Shown piece by piece: positions 21,803-34,366 of a stretch of 64,000 nt of DNA. Below the pieces are notes generated by a model. The model was not told where the DNA came from. It saw only the letters and a list, made by a program, of their open reading frames with translations, and did no database searches. The position numbers and the translations under genes are program-made. The stretch is from Anagrus nilaparvatae (taxonomy: Eukaryota; Arthropoda; Insecta; Hymenoptera; Mymaridae). Position 1 is the first letter of the stretch, and each line of letters begins with the position of its first letter. Where the stretch lies: NCBI GenBank assembly GCA_022575985.1, contig JAKSXM010000007.1, positions 39,496,501-39,560,500 on the forward strand, in the 5' to 3' direction.

Positions 21803-22230
21803 ATGACGTCAATAATCCTTGAGCAAGCTCAAATATATCCACGTATCAAAGGTGCATATGCAGCCTTTGAGAAAGACCCTGAAGCAATATCATAGTACAA
21901 AAATAGCAAATAATGAATGCATTATATGCAAAGCTAACCATTTTTTCTCATACATATTTCTCAGAATATAAAAATAAAACACCCAAGCAAAGACAAGAAA
22001 TTGTAGCAAAAAAACACAGATGTTATAATTGCTTGGGCGCTCATTTTATAGCTGATTGTAAATCTACTAAAAGGTGTACTATTTTCAAACAAAAACAGCA
22101 CACTTCATTGCATATCAAAGGATATAAAGCTAACACTGAAAATTCTAATAAAAGAAATAATACTAGTCATTCAAACAGTAGTAAAGAAGTGGCTGGTACT
22201 GAATCAGTAACATTAGCAACTAATTTTTGA
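21803..22230 (+). pseudogene. BEL Gag remnant with zinc knuckle
   Basis: A short N-terminal piece opens with an ATG at 21803 (MTSIILEQAQIYPRIKGAY) and stops after 30 codons. Coding resumes at 21913 with KTPKQRQEIVAKKHRCYNCL, the cysteine/histidine box CYNCLGAHFIADC, and KSTKRCTIFKQKQH. This is the conserved zinc-knuckle end of BEL/Pao Gag. Most of Gag between the two pieces is deleted. A normal Gag in this family is several hundred residues long. Confidence 0.75.
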
Positions 22231-22400
22231 CAATTACTTAATCAACCCCTTTTAGCAACAGCTTTAGTCAGGGTATCTGCGAATAATGGTTTAGAATTTT
22301 TAGCAAGAGCTTTCATTGACCAGTGCTCGCAGGCCTCATTCATTACTACCTCATTATTTAAAAAACTTCAGGTAGCCAAAAGAAAGTTTGAAAAAAAAAA
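22231..22400 (+). pseudogene. BEL aspartic protease (DUF1758-like), N-terminal part
   Basis: Follows the Gag stop and reads LLATALVRVSANNG, then ARAFIDQCSQASFITTSLFK, the motif region of the BEL retropepsin. The active-site neighbourhood reads DQCSQ where the family usually has DQGSQ. The frame then enters an A18 run at about 22389 and is lost; the protease resumes at about 24520 after an insertion. Confidence 0.75.
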
Positions 22401-24510
22401 AAAAAAAAGATTGTAAATTTATTAAGGAAGCGACGCATTAAAATACTTTTACCCCGTTGGAATTTTTAATGAAGTGTGTGAACTATAACCCGTTCGTGTA
22501 ACCTAATTAAGTTTAAATGTACGCATGCAAATTTTTTTTACTCAACAGGATGTCGAGACTACTCTCTTTTTCTTCTGCTCGCCCTAAATTATAATATGTG
22601 AACATCCTTTAATGTAGATTTTAATGCTAAATTTTTTTACTTACTTGTCAAGATTTTTTTAAACAAGTTTACATTTTTCGCAAGGCTTTCAAGGAGTTGA
22701 AATTTCCAATACTCTTAATTTAATTAATGCAGAGTAGAAAAGCAATTTAGAGAAAGCCATTTTTTTTATTTTTCTTAATTCTCATAGCAGAAAAAAGGTA
22801 ATATAATTAGCAATGCTGGTGGTTTGTAGAATCTTGAATTAGTAAACGGGAAAATATAAATTAACGCGATCACAATTACAATGAAAGCTTTTTTCTCTTA
22901 TAACTAAGAAATAAAGCTTGCGTCTACTACTTTTTTATTAAGTTTTATAATCGTTTTAATTTGAATTGCAATAGAATGAAAAAATCCAATCGTTTGAAAT
23001 TAATACAATTAAAATAAGATTTTTATATTAAAAAGTTTCTATAGAGAAAAAAAATTTTTTATTCCCTATTGAGCACTGAAATTATGCACAAGAGAAATTT
23101 TCTCAATTAAAACAAGTTTTTTATTATTATGAATTTAATTATAAAAAATAGATTCGTCAAGATGAATTAACGAAAACTAGTTTTTTTTTAATATCAAAAG
23201 AAATTAAGTCATGTAAAAGTTGTAAAAAAAAATTAGCATAAATCAGTAGTACAGGAGAAGAAATATTTTCTCTTAAATACATTAAAATGTCATTATTATG
23301 CATTATCACGTAATTATGTTATACAAATAAAGGCGCTTTACGACTGCGAGAGATTTGAAAATTTTATCAAAAAGTAAATAAAATAATTTTTATTAAAATA
23401 AACAATGTTTGTAACGATCTGTAATGTAATTCGATCGTACATCATAACCCAGCATATGGGAATGAACATTTTTTTTAGTTTATAAAAAAAAAGGTATAAC
23501 CCATTATACTCTTGAAATAAATAAAGTCTGTTATTAAAAAAAAACCGGCTCCCGGAATTGAGCAAAAAAAATCTTATAAAAAATCGACGTATGTATATTT
23601 ATTTAAGGGGAAACGCGTCGTAGAACTAGAACAAAAGAAAGCGATAAAAACTAATCACGTATACCATCCAGCATGTAAGCAAAAAAATATTTTTACAAAA
23701 GGGCCTTACGTTTCTATGTGGGGCCTTGGAGAGGGGGATGTCTAAATATGAAACCCTTTACTCGCTGTTATAATTTTATTTTAGTTTTAGTTTGGTTATC
23801 TTAGAGCTACGTTTGCTAGTGTAAGATTTTTGTGCTGTGAACCATAATTATCCAAATATACTCATACTTTTAGGTTAGAAAATCTTTCAGCAATTTTAAA
23901 AATTTTCAGAACTTTATTATAAAATTCATTTAATTGAAATAATCTTAAGAAAGTTTTGTATAAGTTTGTTAAATTGAAAAAAAATGTATTCATGTGTCGA
24001 TATATTAAATAAAAAAAAAATAACTTTTGCGTCATAATGGAGACGTTTTTTTTCTTTTTTTTTTTTTCGTATTGACATTTTCTATCAATGATTATATTTT
24101 GAAAGAAATAATAAGGTACAAGAATATATATTTCTTTTGTAAAAGTTATCCAATCGTTATTCAAGCCTTATTCCTATTTCTTTCTAATTTTTTTTTTTTT
24201 TTTTTTGCAAAACTTTTATATATTCCTTCAAGTTTTTTCGAGAGTGCACAATAACGTTTTCCTCGAATTTTATATATAAAAAAAAACGATACCCATCGAC
24301 TTTTTTTTGCTTCCATTATTTTTTGTAAGGAAAAAAACGAGGCCATGCAAAATCGTCTCACGTAGAAAATCATCTTTTCTTTTTTCTTTCCTTACATAAT
24401 TTCCCCCTAATTTTTATTTAAAATTTGGCTTCAGGGTTAATATTTTCTTTCTTTAAATGTCGTATGCAGAAAATTTATTTTAAATAGTTTTTGCATGTAT
24501 TTAAATTTAA
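22401..24510. mobile_element. ~2.1 kb insertion of unknown type inside the BEL protease
   Basis: The protease coding sequence is interrupted here and continues at 24520. Flanks show a similar stretch, TAGCCAAAAGAAAG before and TAGCTAGAATAAAAC after, possibly a diverged target duplication. The interior is very AT-rich with an A run at its left edge and T runs near 24180-24206. No ORF has a recognisable product, and I see no TIR. Confidence 0.5.
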
Positions 24511-26470
24511 TGCTAGCTACTTTTAAAATAGCTAGAATAAAACATTCTGCACAATTACCTGTATCAGGTAATGGCGGTAAAAATGATGTATTATGTTCAC
24601 ATATGGTCAATTTCGATGTTAAACCTTATTTTTATTCTGATTTTATGTTCAATGTAGAAGCCTTTATTATTCCGACCATATCTTCTTATGTACCAAAAAC
24701 AAATATTGAACCTGAAAATATTGCTCATATTAGAAATTTACAACTCGCTGATTCTAAATTTGCTAAAAAAGGTCGCATTGATATTTTTCTAAGTACAATT
24801 TGTCATTCTTCGTTAATTATTGATGCTCGTAAAGGCAAAGAGCACGAGCCTATTGCCACTAACTCAAAACTCGGCTGGATAATTTCTAACAACTCTGTTA
24901 TTAACTCAAACTCTTGTCTACTAATTGCAAACCTTCATGATAATTCAGATCTCTCATTTAATTTAGAAAGGTTTTGGCAACAAGAAGAAATTTTAATTTC
25001 TCCACGAGCACTGCTTACTCCGGATGAGCAGGCTTGTGAAGATTATTTCGTAAATACACATTCGCGTGACTCTGATGGTCGCTATATTGTTAGATTACCC
25101 TTTAAAAATTTAGAAACTGCAGATCTAAATTTTAATGGCTCCTATCAGCATGCGAAAAAAGTTTTCGAAAGAACTGAACTTCGTTTTAAGTCTAACCCTG
25201 AATTTGCTCAGGCGTATCATAAGTTCATGAAAGATTATGAAGATTTAGGTCACATGAAACCTTCTCAAGCAATATTAATGTTTATTCGTTACTATTTTCT
25301 GTCGCATCATGGCATTTTAGGCCATAATCGCAAATTTCGTTCAGTTTTTAACGGTTCAGCCAAAGATTACAATAAGGTGTCTATAAATGACTTATTACAA
25401 AGTGGTAATAATTTGCTTCCTGATTTAGCTGAACTGCTAATTAATTGGATGAAATATCAATTCGTATTTGTATCTGATATCGAACATATGTTTCGACAAA
25501 TTTTAGATCATAAAGACGATAGGAGATTTCAGCAAATCTTATGGCGGTTTAATGATTCGGAAAATTTGCAATCCTGGTCGTTAAAAACAGTCAATTATGT
25601 GATGAAAAGCAGCCCATACCTTGCTAGTCGCGTTATTAGACAATTAGCATTAGACGAGGGTCATCGTTCCCCTTAGCTGTAGAAATTTTAAATCGCGAAA
25701 AGTACATGGATGATACGTTATCTGGTGGTTACTCACTCTCAGAAGCTCTTAAAAAACAGGCGGATTTAATACAAATTTGCAAGGTGGGTGGCTTCTCATT
25801 TCATAAGTGGATGGCAAACAACCCTCAATTATTGAATTTCCCGATAGCAATTCGTGCGGAATCGAAATTGGCTAATTCTTATTTTAATTTATTGTTATTG
25901 AATTGGTGTCCAAACAAAGATCATTTTACGTTTGACTTTCAATTGAACCAACTAAAAATGATCCCACAAAGAGGCAGGTACTTTCTGCAATTGCTAAACT
26001 TTTTGATCCACTAGGCTGGCTTGCACCAGTCGTTATTACAGCTAAAATATTTTTACAAAAACTCTGGAAAGAAAAAAGCCCAAAACTTGATTGGGATACA
26101 AATTTACCTGATTCTTTGCAAGATGAGTTCAAAAGTTGGTATGATAGTATTCATACAGTTAAAACTATTAGAATTACAAGATGGTTTAAGTATGTCCCAG
26201 GTGCAAAGTATGAAATTTACGGGTTCGCAGACGCGTCAGATAAAGCTTATGGCGCTTGCACATATTTTAAAGTAATTTTTCGTGGAAAAAGTACTGTTCA
26301 TCTACTCCAAGCTAAGTCTAAAGTCGCGCCATTAAAGCCAATTTTGACAATTCCTAAGTTAGAATTAAATGCAGCGCATTTATTAACAAAATTAACTATA
26401 AAAGTACTTAGAGCATTAAAATTAGATGAAGTAAAGATATATTTATTCTCAGACTCAACTGATGTGTTAT
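24511..26470 (+). pseudogene. BEL protease end, reverse transcriptase and RNase H start
   Basis: The first open frame (to 25676) carries the protease C-terminus (GKEHEPIATNSKLGWIIS) and RT fingers and palm (FRSVFNGSAKDYNKVSINDL; FVSDIEHMFRQILDH). A one-base deletion near 25667 shifts the frame; the catalytic YMDD follows in the next frame (YMDDTLSGGYSLSEALKK, about 25703). A second shift occurs near 25960, after which AKLFDPLGWLAPVVITAKI and the RNase H start (FADASDKAYGAC; PKLELNAAHLL; FSDSTDVL) are read. The three-frame split confirms decay. Confidence 0.85.
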
Positions 26471-27866
26471 GTTAAATTATGTTATATTAAAAGAGCATCC
26501 TTCAAAATGGGAAAGATTTGTAAAACACAGATGCTCAGAAATTCATACTTTGCTCCCTGAGGCCTACTGGGACCATGTAAGGTCCGCTGATACTCCTGTT
26601 GATTGTGTGTCCAGGGGTTTACCTCCTGATCAGTTACATACCTTTTCTCTTTGGAAGGGAGGGGGAGTAATGGTTAATAACCCAATAGATCTTCAAAATA
26701 GCATCTTGAGCAAATCAGTAAATCTAGCCAATATTGATTGTCAGGTTTCATCTACAAAACAAACTCCTAAAGTAATTATTTGGGATTTGATTGACAAATA
26801 TTCTGAATTAAATAAGTTACTGAGAGTCACATCTTATGTAATTAGATTTATAGATAAAATTTCTATTAAAGTAAAAGATAAATTTAAGAAAAAATCTAAT
26901 TTATTAAGCAACTCTTGGTTTTCAGTAAAATACTATTTAGGGTTCTGCAAATTAGTTTCAGTACCTGAATTAGTAAGGGCTAGAATGATTTGGACTTATT
27001 TAGTTCAAAAAAGTTACTTTTTTAAGGACATTAAATTACTCATGAATAACCATAAACCTGATGATTTAAACTTACATCGTTTAGATCCATTTTTTGATCA
27101 AAACTTACTTCGATTAGGTGGTCGTATTCACTTATCATTACTAGACTATGACCAAAAGCATCCTTGGATCTTGCCAAGCAAATGTTCTTTTTCAAAACTT
27201 TTAGTTGATTTTTGTCATAATAAAACCCTACACGGTGGTGTACGTCTAACACTTTCAACATTAAGGCAAGAATTCTGGGTTATAAAAGCTAGAAATTTAG
27301 TTAGAAGTCGAATTCATAAATTCAATACATGTATTCGATATGGAACAAACAAGTTAAATCAAAAAATGGGCATATTTCCTTCATGTAGAGTAACTCGACC
27401 TGATAAGCCTTTTAGATTAATTGGTGTAGATTATGCGGGTCCCTTTGATACCCTGAGATTTAGAGGTCGTGGAGCTCAAAAAACGCTATACAAGTCGTAC
27501 ATAGCTGCTTTTGTGTGTATGAACACCAAAGCAGTCCATTTAGAATTGGTCACAGGTTGTTCTAGCCAAGATTTCATTGCTGCCTTCCGAAGGTTCGCGT
27601 CAACTAGAGGACAATGTTCTGAGTTGTTCAGCGACCAGGGAACTACCTTTGTTGGAGCTGACAGGATCCTCAAGGAAATGTATGTTGAATCATCGGAGTA
27701 TATACATGAACTTGTGGGCTCTTTAGCAAATGAAGGTACTACCTGGAAATTTAACTCCCCAGGAGCCCCTCATTTTGGTGGAATCTGGGAAGCAGCGGTG
27801 AAATCTGTTAAACATCATATTCGTAGGGTAGTGGGCGCAAAAGCAAAAGAATGTAGAAGTTGGTGA
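26469..27866 (+). pseudogene. BEL RNase H end and truncated integrase
   Basis: Opens after a third frameshift near 26470 (duplicated TGTTATGTTAAATTATGTTA) with HPSKWERFVKHRCSEIHTLL and SADTPVDCVSRGL, the RNase H C-terminal signature. The integrase follows: HGGVRLTLSTLRQEFW, the core aspartates in IGVDYAGPF and FSDQGTTFVGA, and PHFGGIWEAAVKSVK with the third acidic residue. The frame ends at 27866 soon after this, because of an internal deletion that joins the core to a C-terminal segment. Confidence 0.85.
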
Positions 27867-27920
27867 CGTGGTATTGATCTCTGACAACACGTTAAATAAT
27901 GAACAAAATGAAAATCTATA
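27845..27920 (+). pseudogene. BEL pol C-terminal (DUF5641-like) remnant
   Basis: In a frame shifted from the integrase ORF, KNVEVGDVVLISDNTL is read before a stop. This resembles the short barrel-like C-terminal domain of BEL integrases (xxxVGDLVLIxDxx). About 1 kb normally present between core and tail is missing. Confidence 0.6.
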
Positions 27921-28432
27921 AATTTATGTATTTGTCTTAATTTATATTATTTATGTATTATGTTTAAAATTGTCTAAATTCAAAAGTTTAAATAACATTA
28001 AAAATTTATTAATTGCTTATTAAAATGTATAATTTTTATTTTTTTTATTAATTTTTTATTTTTAAATGCATATATTGTAACTTGAATGTATAAATTATTA
28101 GTTAAATTTATCAAACCAAAGCGTAGTGTTATTTATTAAAACTCAAGTATAAAATTATTATTTTATGTTATGAATATTATTTTATTAACTTATTTTTTGA
28201 GTTAATATAAATTAGTTATTTTAAAAAATGAATTTTAAGAATTTTTTTTCGCCAGTAGGCATTGTAATTAAAATGTTTAAATTTTTAAATTATTTTTTTA
28301 TTTTATGTAGCCATTTGGCATCTTGTAAAAATTTTCGAGTCAAATTTCGAAGTTTCATTTACCACAATTATTTTTTTTGCATATTAAATCATTATTTACA
28401 ATTTTATAAGTAAAATTGTGGTGGGTGGAAAA
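27921..28432 (+). other. BEL 3' untranslated region and polypurine tract
   Basis: Extremely AT-rich, no product. It ends in GTGGTGGGTGGAAAA immediately before the 3' LTR, a clear polypurine tract that would prime plus-strand synthesis. Confidence 0.7.
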
Positions 28433-28634
28433 TGTAGTGTAAATGTTTGTATTATATGGTATATATGTGTAGGAGTACTCCCTCCCTTTTTTGTATATAT
28501 TCTCCCTTTTATACTTTAGTGTTCGTAGAGACGCCAAGCAACGAGCGTCGTTAAAATAAACTATTATTATTCACATACTTTGTCTTTTTAATAAGTCCAC
28601 CATCCATCACCATAATATCCATTAATTATCAACA
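28433..28634 (+). repeat. BEL 3' LTR
   Basis: Starts TGTAGTGTAAATG, ends TTAATTATCAACA, and is followed by the target duplication TAACT. The differences from the 5' LTR fit an insertion older than the Gypsy element. Confidence 0.9.
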
Positions 28635-28639
28635 TAACT

Positions 28640-29930
28640 AAAATTAGCCTAGGACCGTGAGCGGTCTAATATACATTTTATTTGATTTAAAAAATTATTT
28701 AATTTACGACTTTTATTACAAAATAATAACGCGACACTAATTATTATAATTTTATAAATTTACTAAATGAGAGAGAGAGATAGAATTTTTGATAGACCAC
28801 TCTTTACTTAATTCAATGATAAACTCGCAAGATTTTGATATCACTTAATTAATTATTTATAGCTGGACGCAAACTAACATTAATATTACGTTAACAATAT
28901 TTATTTTTTAAAAACTTGAAGAATACAACATAAAATTATTGAGCATCTTAGCCGGTATAAAAACGTGTATATTCTTTTCGGCATTTTACGGGAGCAGAAG
29001 GCAGGACAGAACTTAGAAGTATAAGGAAATACAGATTATTTTCTATCTCTTTCTCTCTTCTTACATTTTAAATATTTTTGACTGGACGCTTACACCCTCT
29101 TTTACTATACGCGTTGCCACACACATACATATGTAGCTGCGTCCACGCGTACAGAATACTCAATGAATAGAAAATATAAATTTTTAATATATGATTAGAT
29201 TTTGCCATATTACTACATAGAGTGAAAAACATCTAAACATGATAAACATATGCATACCTGTATCATATAATATTCTGCTTTGAAAACCAGGGGTCCCAGT
29301 ACAATCCCGGTAGGAGTCTAAATTTTTCTTCCGTTTTTTTTAAACAGATTTTAATTTAAAAAAATATAAATTATTAATTAATATTAAGTAAGTACCTATA
29401 AAATAAAATTAAAAAAAAAATAAGTGCATAAAAAATAATAAATAAAAAAAAATAATTATATTTTAAACAAAATAGCCTTTCTATTTGAATCAACTAAGTT
29501 AACTATGGCGATTCAACAAATACTTTGTTGGCATATTTCAACAAAGTTATTTGTCAATACAACATAAAATTTTTTATCGTGTTCGTAAAATTAATTTAAA
29601 AAAAGACATATTTTCATGCTTACATAAATTTACATTCTATATATTCTTTACAGTTGTATTAGTTTAGTTTTGTTAGAAACATTAATAAATATTTTTAAAA
29701 AACCTTAAAAATATTTCTTTCCTAAAAATGTTTACTTTTATTTATTCTTTGATAGGTCGCCAATTCGAGCAGAAGGTTGCTAGAGGTCTAAAAACCTCAA
29801 GATCCAAGTTTTTTTAACTTTTCTTTGAACCAATGTAACTAGTTTCTAAATAACCTTCGTGAGCTGAAACAGAGTATAGATCTGAGCAAAGCCTTTAGTC
29901 TAATAAGTTTTATAGTGAATGATTATATAA
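28640..29930. other. Noncoding stretch between BEL and LINE-A copy 2
   Basis: No ORF with a recognisable product. A GTATAAAAACGTG element near 28955 and pyrimidine-rich TCTCTTTCTCTC near 29047 could be core-promoter remnants of an old LTR. A patch at 29287-29320 (AGGGGTCCCAGTACAATCCC) looks superficially like the 3' half of a tRNA but has no matching 5' half. Confidence 0.35.
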
Positions 29931-30475
29931 TAGATAGATAGATAGGCTTTATTTGCAAAAAGTTTTACAAAAATGTGTACATAAAGTATAACATGTATAA
30001 AATTTAGCAATTCGTGTATATATAACGTATATAATTTTACAGTGATTAAAACATTTAATATTAATAAATAAGATTAATTTTTGGTACCTGTAAGTAACTC
30101 TGGTATATTTAATAAATAATAATAATAATAATAATAATATAACTAGGTGTCTCAATCACTGAAATAGTACACAGCAAAAGTGATTAATTTATCACAGTCA
30201 AAATTTCTAATTAAAGAAGTATTTTATAATAAAACGTCTTTATCTATATTATGTATATGAGTATATATATGTATGTATGTATAATTAATATTTAAGCGTA
30301 TATTGCACTAAACTAAGCAAAGCCAAAATAAACAGGGGATCGTCCAGAAAAAACTTTACAGTCATTAGTTAATAAATGTTTGAAGAGGGCATTCTTAAAG
30401 CGACTTAGTGAGGGTAAGAATCGAATAGTGGAGGGAAGTGAATTCCAGTAATCAGATCGAAGAACCTGAAAATTG
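29931..30475 (-). other. LINE-A copy 2 3' untranslated region
   Basis: Matches 8382-9030 in reverse complement, including the (AAT)n run at about 30114-30139, GCTTTATTTGCAAAAAG and the terminal TAGA repeats. Confidence 0.75.
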
Positions 30476-31858
30476 TTAGAGCCCTGAACCTTTATGATGT
30501 CTGGTAAAGTTAATTCTTTCGTCGAGGAATGTCCTCTTGCTGTATCCTTTGGTTTTTTTTATTTTAAAATAGTCAGCCAGATAGTTTGGTTGTTTCATAC
30601 GCAGTATTTTATATATAATTATATTACAGAAATTAAATCTGCGTTTATTAACAGTTAGCCAATGTAGCTTCTTTCTAAGAGGAGAAATATGGGTATCTCT
30701 ACTAATTCCAAATATATAACGGATACCTGAATTACTAAGTCTTTGGAGCCTATTCCTTAGCGTGATTCCTGCATCAATTAATACAACACTACAGTAATCT
30801 AGATGAATAGTTACCAATTCCTGAATGAGACGCTTCCTGAGTGTCTCTGATGCGAAACCTTTGATGAATCTAAGAGTGTAGAGTACCCTGTTTACTTTTT
30901 TCTCAACAGATATTACATGAGGTTCCCAGGACAGTTTACAATCCAAGATCACACCAAGACTTTTTACTTCCTGAACAAAAGGAACGATTATTCCACCACC
31001 CATATCAATCCCAGGAAGCTTTAGTTTATCCAAGCGATCAATAAAAATACTAGATCCAAAATAAATTGCTCTGGCCTTGGCAGGATTTAATTGTAGAGAG
31101 ACCATTTTTGTCCAACGGGAAAGATAATCAGCCACAGTATTGAGTCTACTGATACCCTCCAGTATACATTCAAGGGATACCTGGATATACACCTGCAAAT
31201 CGTCAGCATACAAGAGATGAAAAACGTTATGACCCACGTGATCTTTTATATCATTCATGTATAAGCAGAACAATAGTGGGCCCAATACTGAGCCCTGTGG
31301 GACGCCAATATTAGTGTCTCGAGATTCAGAACAAGATGTTTTTGAGTTTATCTTCAAGATATGATTTGAAACATATTAGTGCACTTTTGGAAAATCCCAA
31401 ATCAGACAACCTCCTCAGAAGCTTGGTAGAAGATACTTTATCAAAAGCTTTACTGAAGTCGAATTGAATCAAAATAGTTGTGAGTCTTTTACTCATTCCT
31501 AGTCTGATATCATCAGTTAACTTCAGCAAAGCAGTTTCAGTACTGCTGTATTTTCTGAAACCCGTTTGCAGGGGATCCAGTAGGCTGCTGTGACAAAGAA
31601 ATTGCGTAATCTGGTCATGTACCAGCTTTTCTAATACCTTAGACAAAAAGCACAGGAGTGAAATTGGTCTAAAGTCCGAGGTTGAAGTTGGTATAGGCAT
31701 TTTCTTCAGTGCCACTAATAGGGATGTTTTCCACATTGAAGGAAAAATGCCTCTTTTTAAAGATTCATTGAAGATACGAACCAAGTAGGGACCGATTGTA
31801 GGAAGGGACTTAGCAATTACGCTGTGAGGGATTCCATCAGTACCCGTGGCCTGAGAAC
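30476..31858 (-). pseudogene. LINE-A ORF2, reverse transcriptase part
   Basis: Two overlapping open frames (31886-31326 and 31357-30476) hold the RT: GTDGIPHSVIAKSLP, FDFSKAFDKVSS, GVPQGSVLGPLLF and the catalytic LLYADDLQVY near 31200. A deletion of about 17 bases near 31345 relative to copy 1 breaks the frame between FKSYLED and SKTSCSESRD. After RT the reading continues through SLGVILDCKLSWEPH to a stop at 30476. Codon-level similarity to copy 1 is high. Confidence 0.85.
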
Positions 31859-33018
31859 GTGGAAGCGAATTAGACATAAGAATCACTGAATAGTGATGTA
31901 AAAGGGAAGTGCAATTTTTTTTTTTTCGTGTTTAATATACATATGTAAGAAGGAATCTGATTTCTTATTTGTCCCGGAGGGTAACTTTGCCAGATATATG
32001 GCAAAAACTACTTTTTTGCTAAATTTTAAGAAGTTTGCTATCAGATTTTGTCATATCTCTGGTTAAAATGGTCATAAAAAAAAAAAAAAATGGAAAATTT
32101 TCGTAATTAGACAGAGAATGAAACTAATTGGGTGAGGTTACTATTAAAATATATCCTAACCTCCAAAAATCCAATTTTGTCCAATTTTTTATTTTTTTTA
32201 ATAACTTGGGCAAAAATAATCAGATTTTTATGAAAATCTCAGGAAATATGTATCTTAATGACGGGACCATGAGGTTAAATTTATGTGACAAAAAATTTTT
32301 TTTTTTGCCAAAAATCAAATTTTTCCGCAAAAATTGAGCAATTTTGAAATTAGCGCCATTTTATGCAAAAACATGCTAGGGTAAATTTTTTTTTTTTTAA
32401 ATTTGCCTTTTATTATTTACTTTAACCTTAGTACGCGTAAGTATTATTTATTATTCGTTACCTCAATTAAAATATTCGTATTATTATTCGTTACCTCAAT
32501 TAAAATGCCCATTTTAGGAGCAAGAATGAAAAATTCCCTATTAATTTTTAAATTTTTTAAATTTTTTCCGTATTTGGTGTAATTTGCGGAATTTTTTGTG
32601 CTGTTTCTTACGTATTTTATACAAAATTTAACTTTTGCTTTTATTTAGCCATAATATTTTTCTTAAAATTTGGCCTAACCTCAAAAATAACGTTTTTTTG
32701 GGTCCTGTCGTCAGGCATGCTATTTAATGCCATAAAAGCTCCATGGGAAAAAATGGCTGGAATTTATGTTTTTTGACCCCCTAAACACGAATTCGAGGTC
32801 CGTTTTGCAAAATTCGTGGTCAATTATTTGTTATTAACAATTTATTGCAAAATTTTAAAATTAGTTTTTAAAAAGTAGTTTTTGCCATATATCTGGCAAA
32901 GTTACCCTCCGGGACACATAAGAAATCAGATTCCTTCTTACATATGTATATTAAACACGAAAAAAAAAAAAATTGCACTTCCCTTTTACATCACTATTCA
33001 ATGCTAATTTGCTTCCAC
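31859..33018. mobile_element. TIR element (FB4) inserted in LINE-A ORF2
   Basis: The ends are GTGGAAGCGAATTAG on the left and the matching CTAATTTGCTTCCAC on the right. Both continue inward through TGAATAGTGATGTAAAAGGG and ACATATGTAAGAAGGAATC, giving arms of about 150 bp with small indels at the outer edge. It sits precisely between VKH and SQA codons of the RT: copy 1 reads through this site uninterrupted. The interior is AT-rich and has no transposase, so it is non-autonomous. Target duplication cannot be fixed because the flanks differ slightly from copy 1. Confidence 0.8.
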
Positions 33019-34366
33019 AATGTTTGACTGCCAATTTTACTTCACTAAGTGAGACCTCATGAAATTTAAATCCTTTATCTGACGCTGACATAAGAATGTC
33101 AGACAGCTCGTCCAGATTTTCTGTTTCAGAAAAACATACCTGGGAGAAATAATTGTTTAGGTCATCAGGAGAAAATCCATGTAAGTCACTATTAGGAGTG
33201 GGTAGCAATCCAAGGTGACGTAATTCACGCCAAAAGTCCTGTCTATTCGTAATTGCTTCGTCTAGCGAGTCATGTATAAAAGAGTTTTTTGCTGTGTCAA
33301 TGAGGTATTCTACTTGTCCGTTTAGATGTATGAGATCAGTCAACAGTGCTTTGTTTTGTGTCCTAAGGTATCGTTTTTCAGTAGCATTCCTTTTGTTAAT
33401 TAGGAATTGAACTTCTGCATTAATCCAGGGATGTTTTTGGCTTTTGGGGTTCACTGTTTTAATTGGTGCCAGTTTGTCAATAGTTGCCTGTAGGTTCTTA
33501 TTCAGACAGTCAAGTAGATTGTCTAAGTCGTCTGTAGGAGAGTCGAATATAGTCCAGTCGCATTTGTACAGTGCCTTATTGATGTCCTCTGGAGTGATGT
33601 CCTTGAATTTTCTGTATGTGAAGCTGTTAAGAGGACATTTAGGAATAAACAAGGAAATTTCAACGTCAATGGGGTTGTGACGACTCCGAAAGCGTGGATG
33701 TATGTTGGTATGGTTTAGTATTCTGTCGTTACTGTCGACGTATATAACGTCTATCCAGGTTTTTGGTTCTGTTGCGCCTTTTGGACGATGTGTAGCTTCA
33801 TGATTAACAACCTGAAGAGACAATTCTGCAGATAATTTTTTAAGGAAACGTGAGTCTGTACTGTTAGTTAATAGATCAGCATTAAGGTCGCCCCTGATAA
33901 TTTTATGACTGTAATCAGAGCATAAGTTACGTAAAGTCGGTACGAAAGAGGGATCAGCTTTGAAGGATATTTTGGGAGGTCTGTAGATGAGGCAAACAAA
34001 AATAGGTGGGAGATTGTCTCCCCATATATGACACATAAGATATTCCGGCATCAGCTGTTTGCCTTTATTTGTGGTGTTCGAACATGAAAGAACAGTTGCT
34101 CTTAGGGAGTTATGAACATAGAGTATGATGCCACCACCCTTAGTGTTTCTGTCTTGTCTTATACTACTGTTTCCGTCTATCTCTACAATACCGTCCTGTA
34201 CAATCGGTCCTAAACGTGATTCCGCTATTCCAAAGATGTGGTAAGATGAATTGTGTAGCATCATGCCACGAATAGCGTTAATGTGGGGTTTTAAAGAAGT
34301 TGCGTTGACAAATCCTGCTCTAAATGCTACGTCAGCGGGAGCGTTGTTAATGCTGTCACTGTCTAG
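33019..34366 (-). pseudogene. LINE-A ORF2, APE-type endonuclease part
   Basis: Open from just after a TGA at 34367-34369 to the FB4 insertion. Residues AGFVNATSLKPHINAIRGMM form the first endonuclease strand, then FGIAESRL (metal-binding glutamate), FVCLIYRPP, RGDLNADL (catalytic Asp/Asn pair), TWIDVIYV and RFRSRHNPIDVEI follow. This is the apurinic endonuclease that nicks the target for reverse transcription. The first in-frame ATG (34264) lies after the conserved first strand, so the domain cannot be translated whole from its own ATG. The frame is the same as that of ORF1. Confidence 0.8.

Larger units (their letters stand above)
19419..28634 (+). mobile_element. Degenerate BEL/Pao LTR retrotransposon, 9.2 kb, TSD TAACT
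   Basis: LTRs of about 203 bp at each end, a five-base target duplication TAACT (19414-19418 and 28635-28639), a primer site after the 5' LTR and a polypurine tract before the 3' LTR. The coding order Gag zinc knuckle, DUF1758-type aspartic protease, RT, RNase H, integrase and a DUF5641-like tail fits BEL/Pao. The copy is dead: Gag is mostly deleted, about 2.1 kb has been inserted in the protease, there are at least three frameshifts in RT/RNase H, and an internal deletion truncates the integrase. Confidence 0.9.

Noticed and set aside
29280..29325. tRNA or tRNA-derived SINE
   Set aside because: Only a loose T-arm-like stretch is present; no acceptor stem pairing, A box or anticodon arm could be found upstream.
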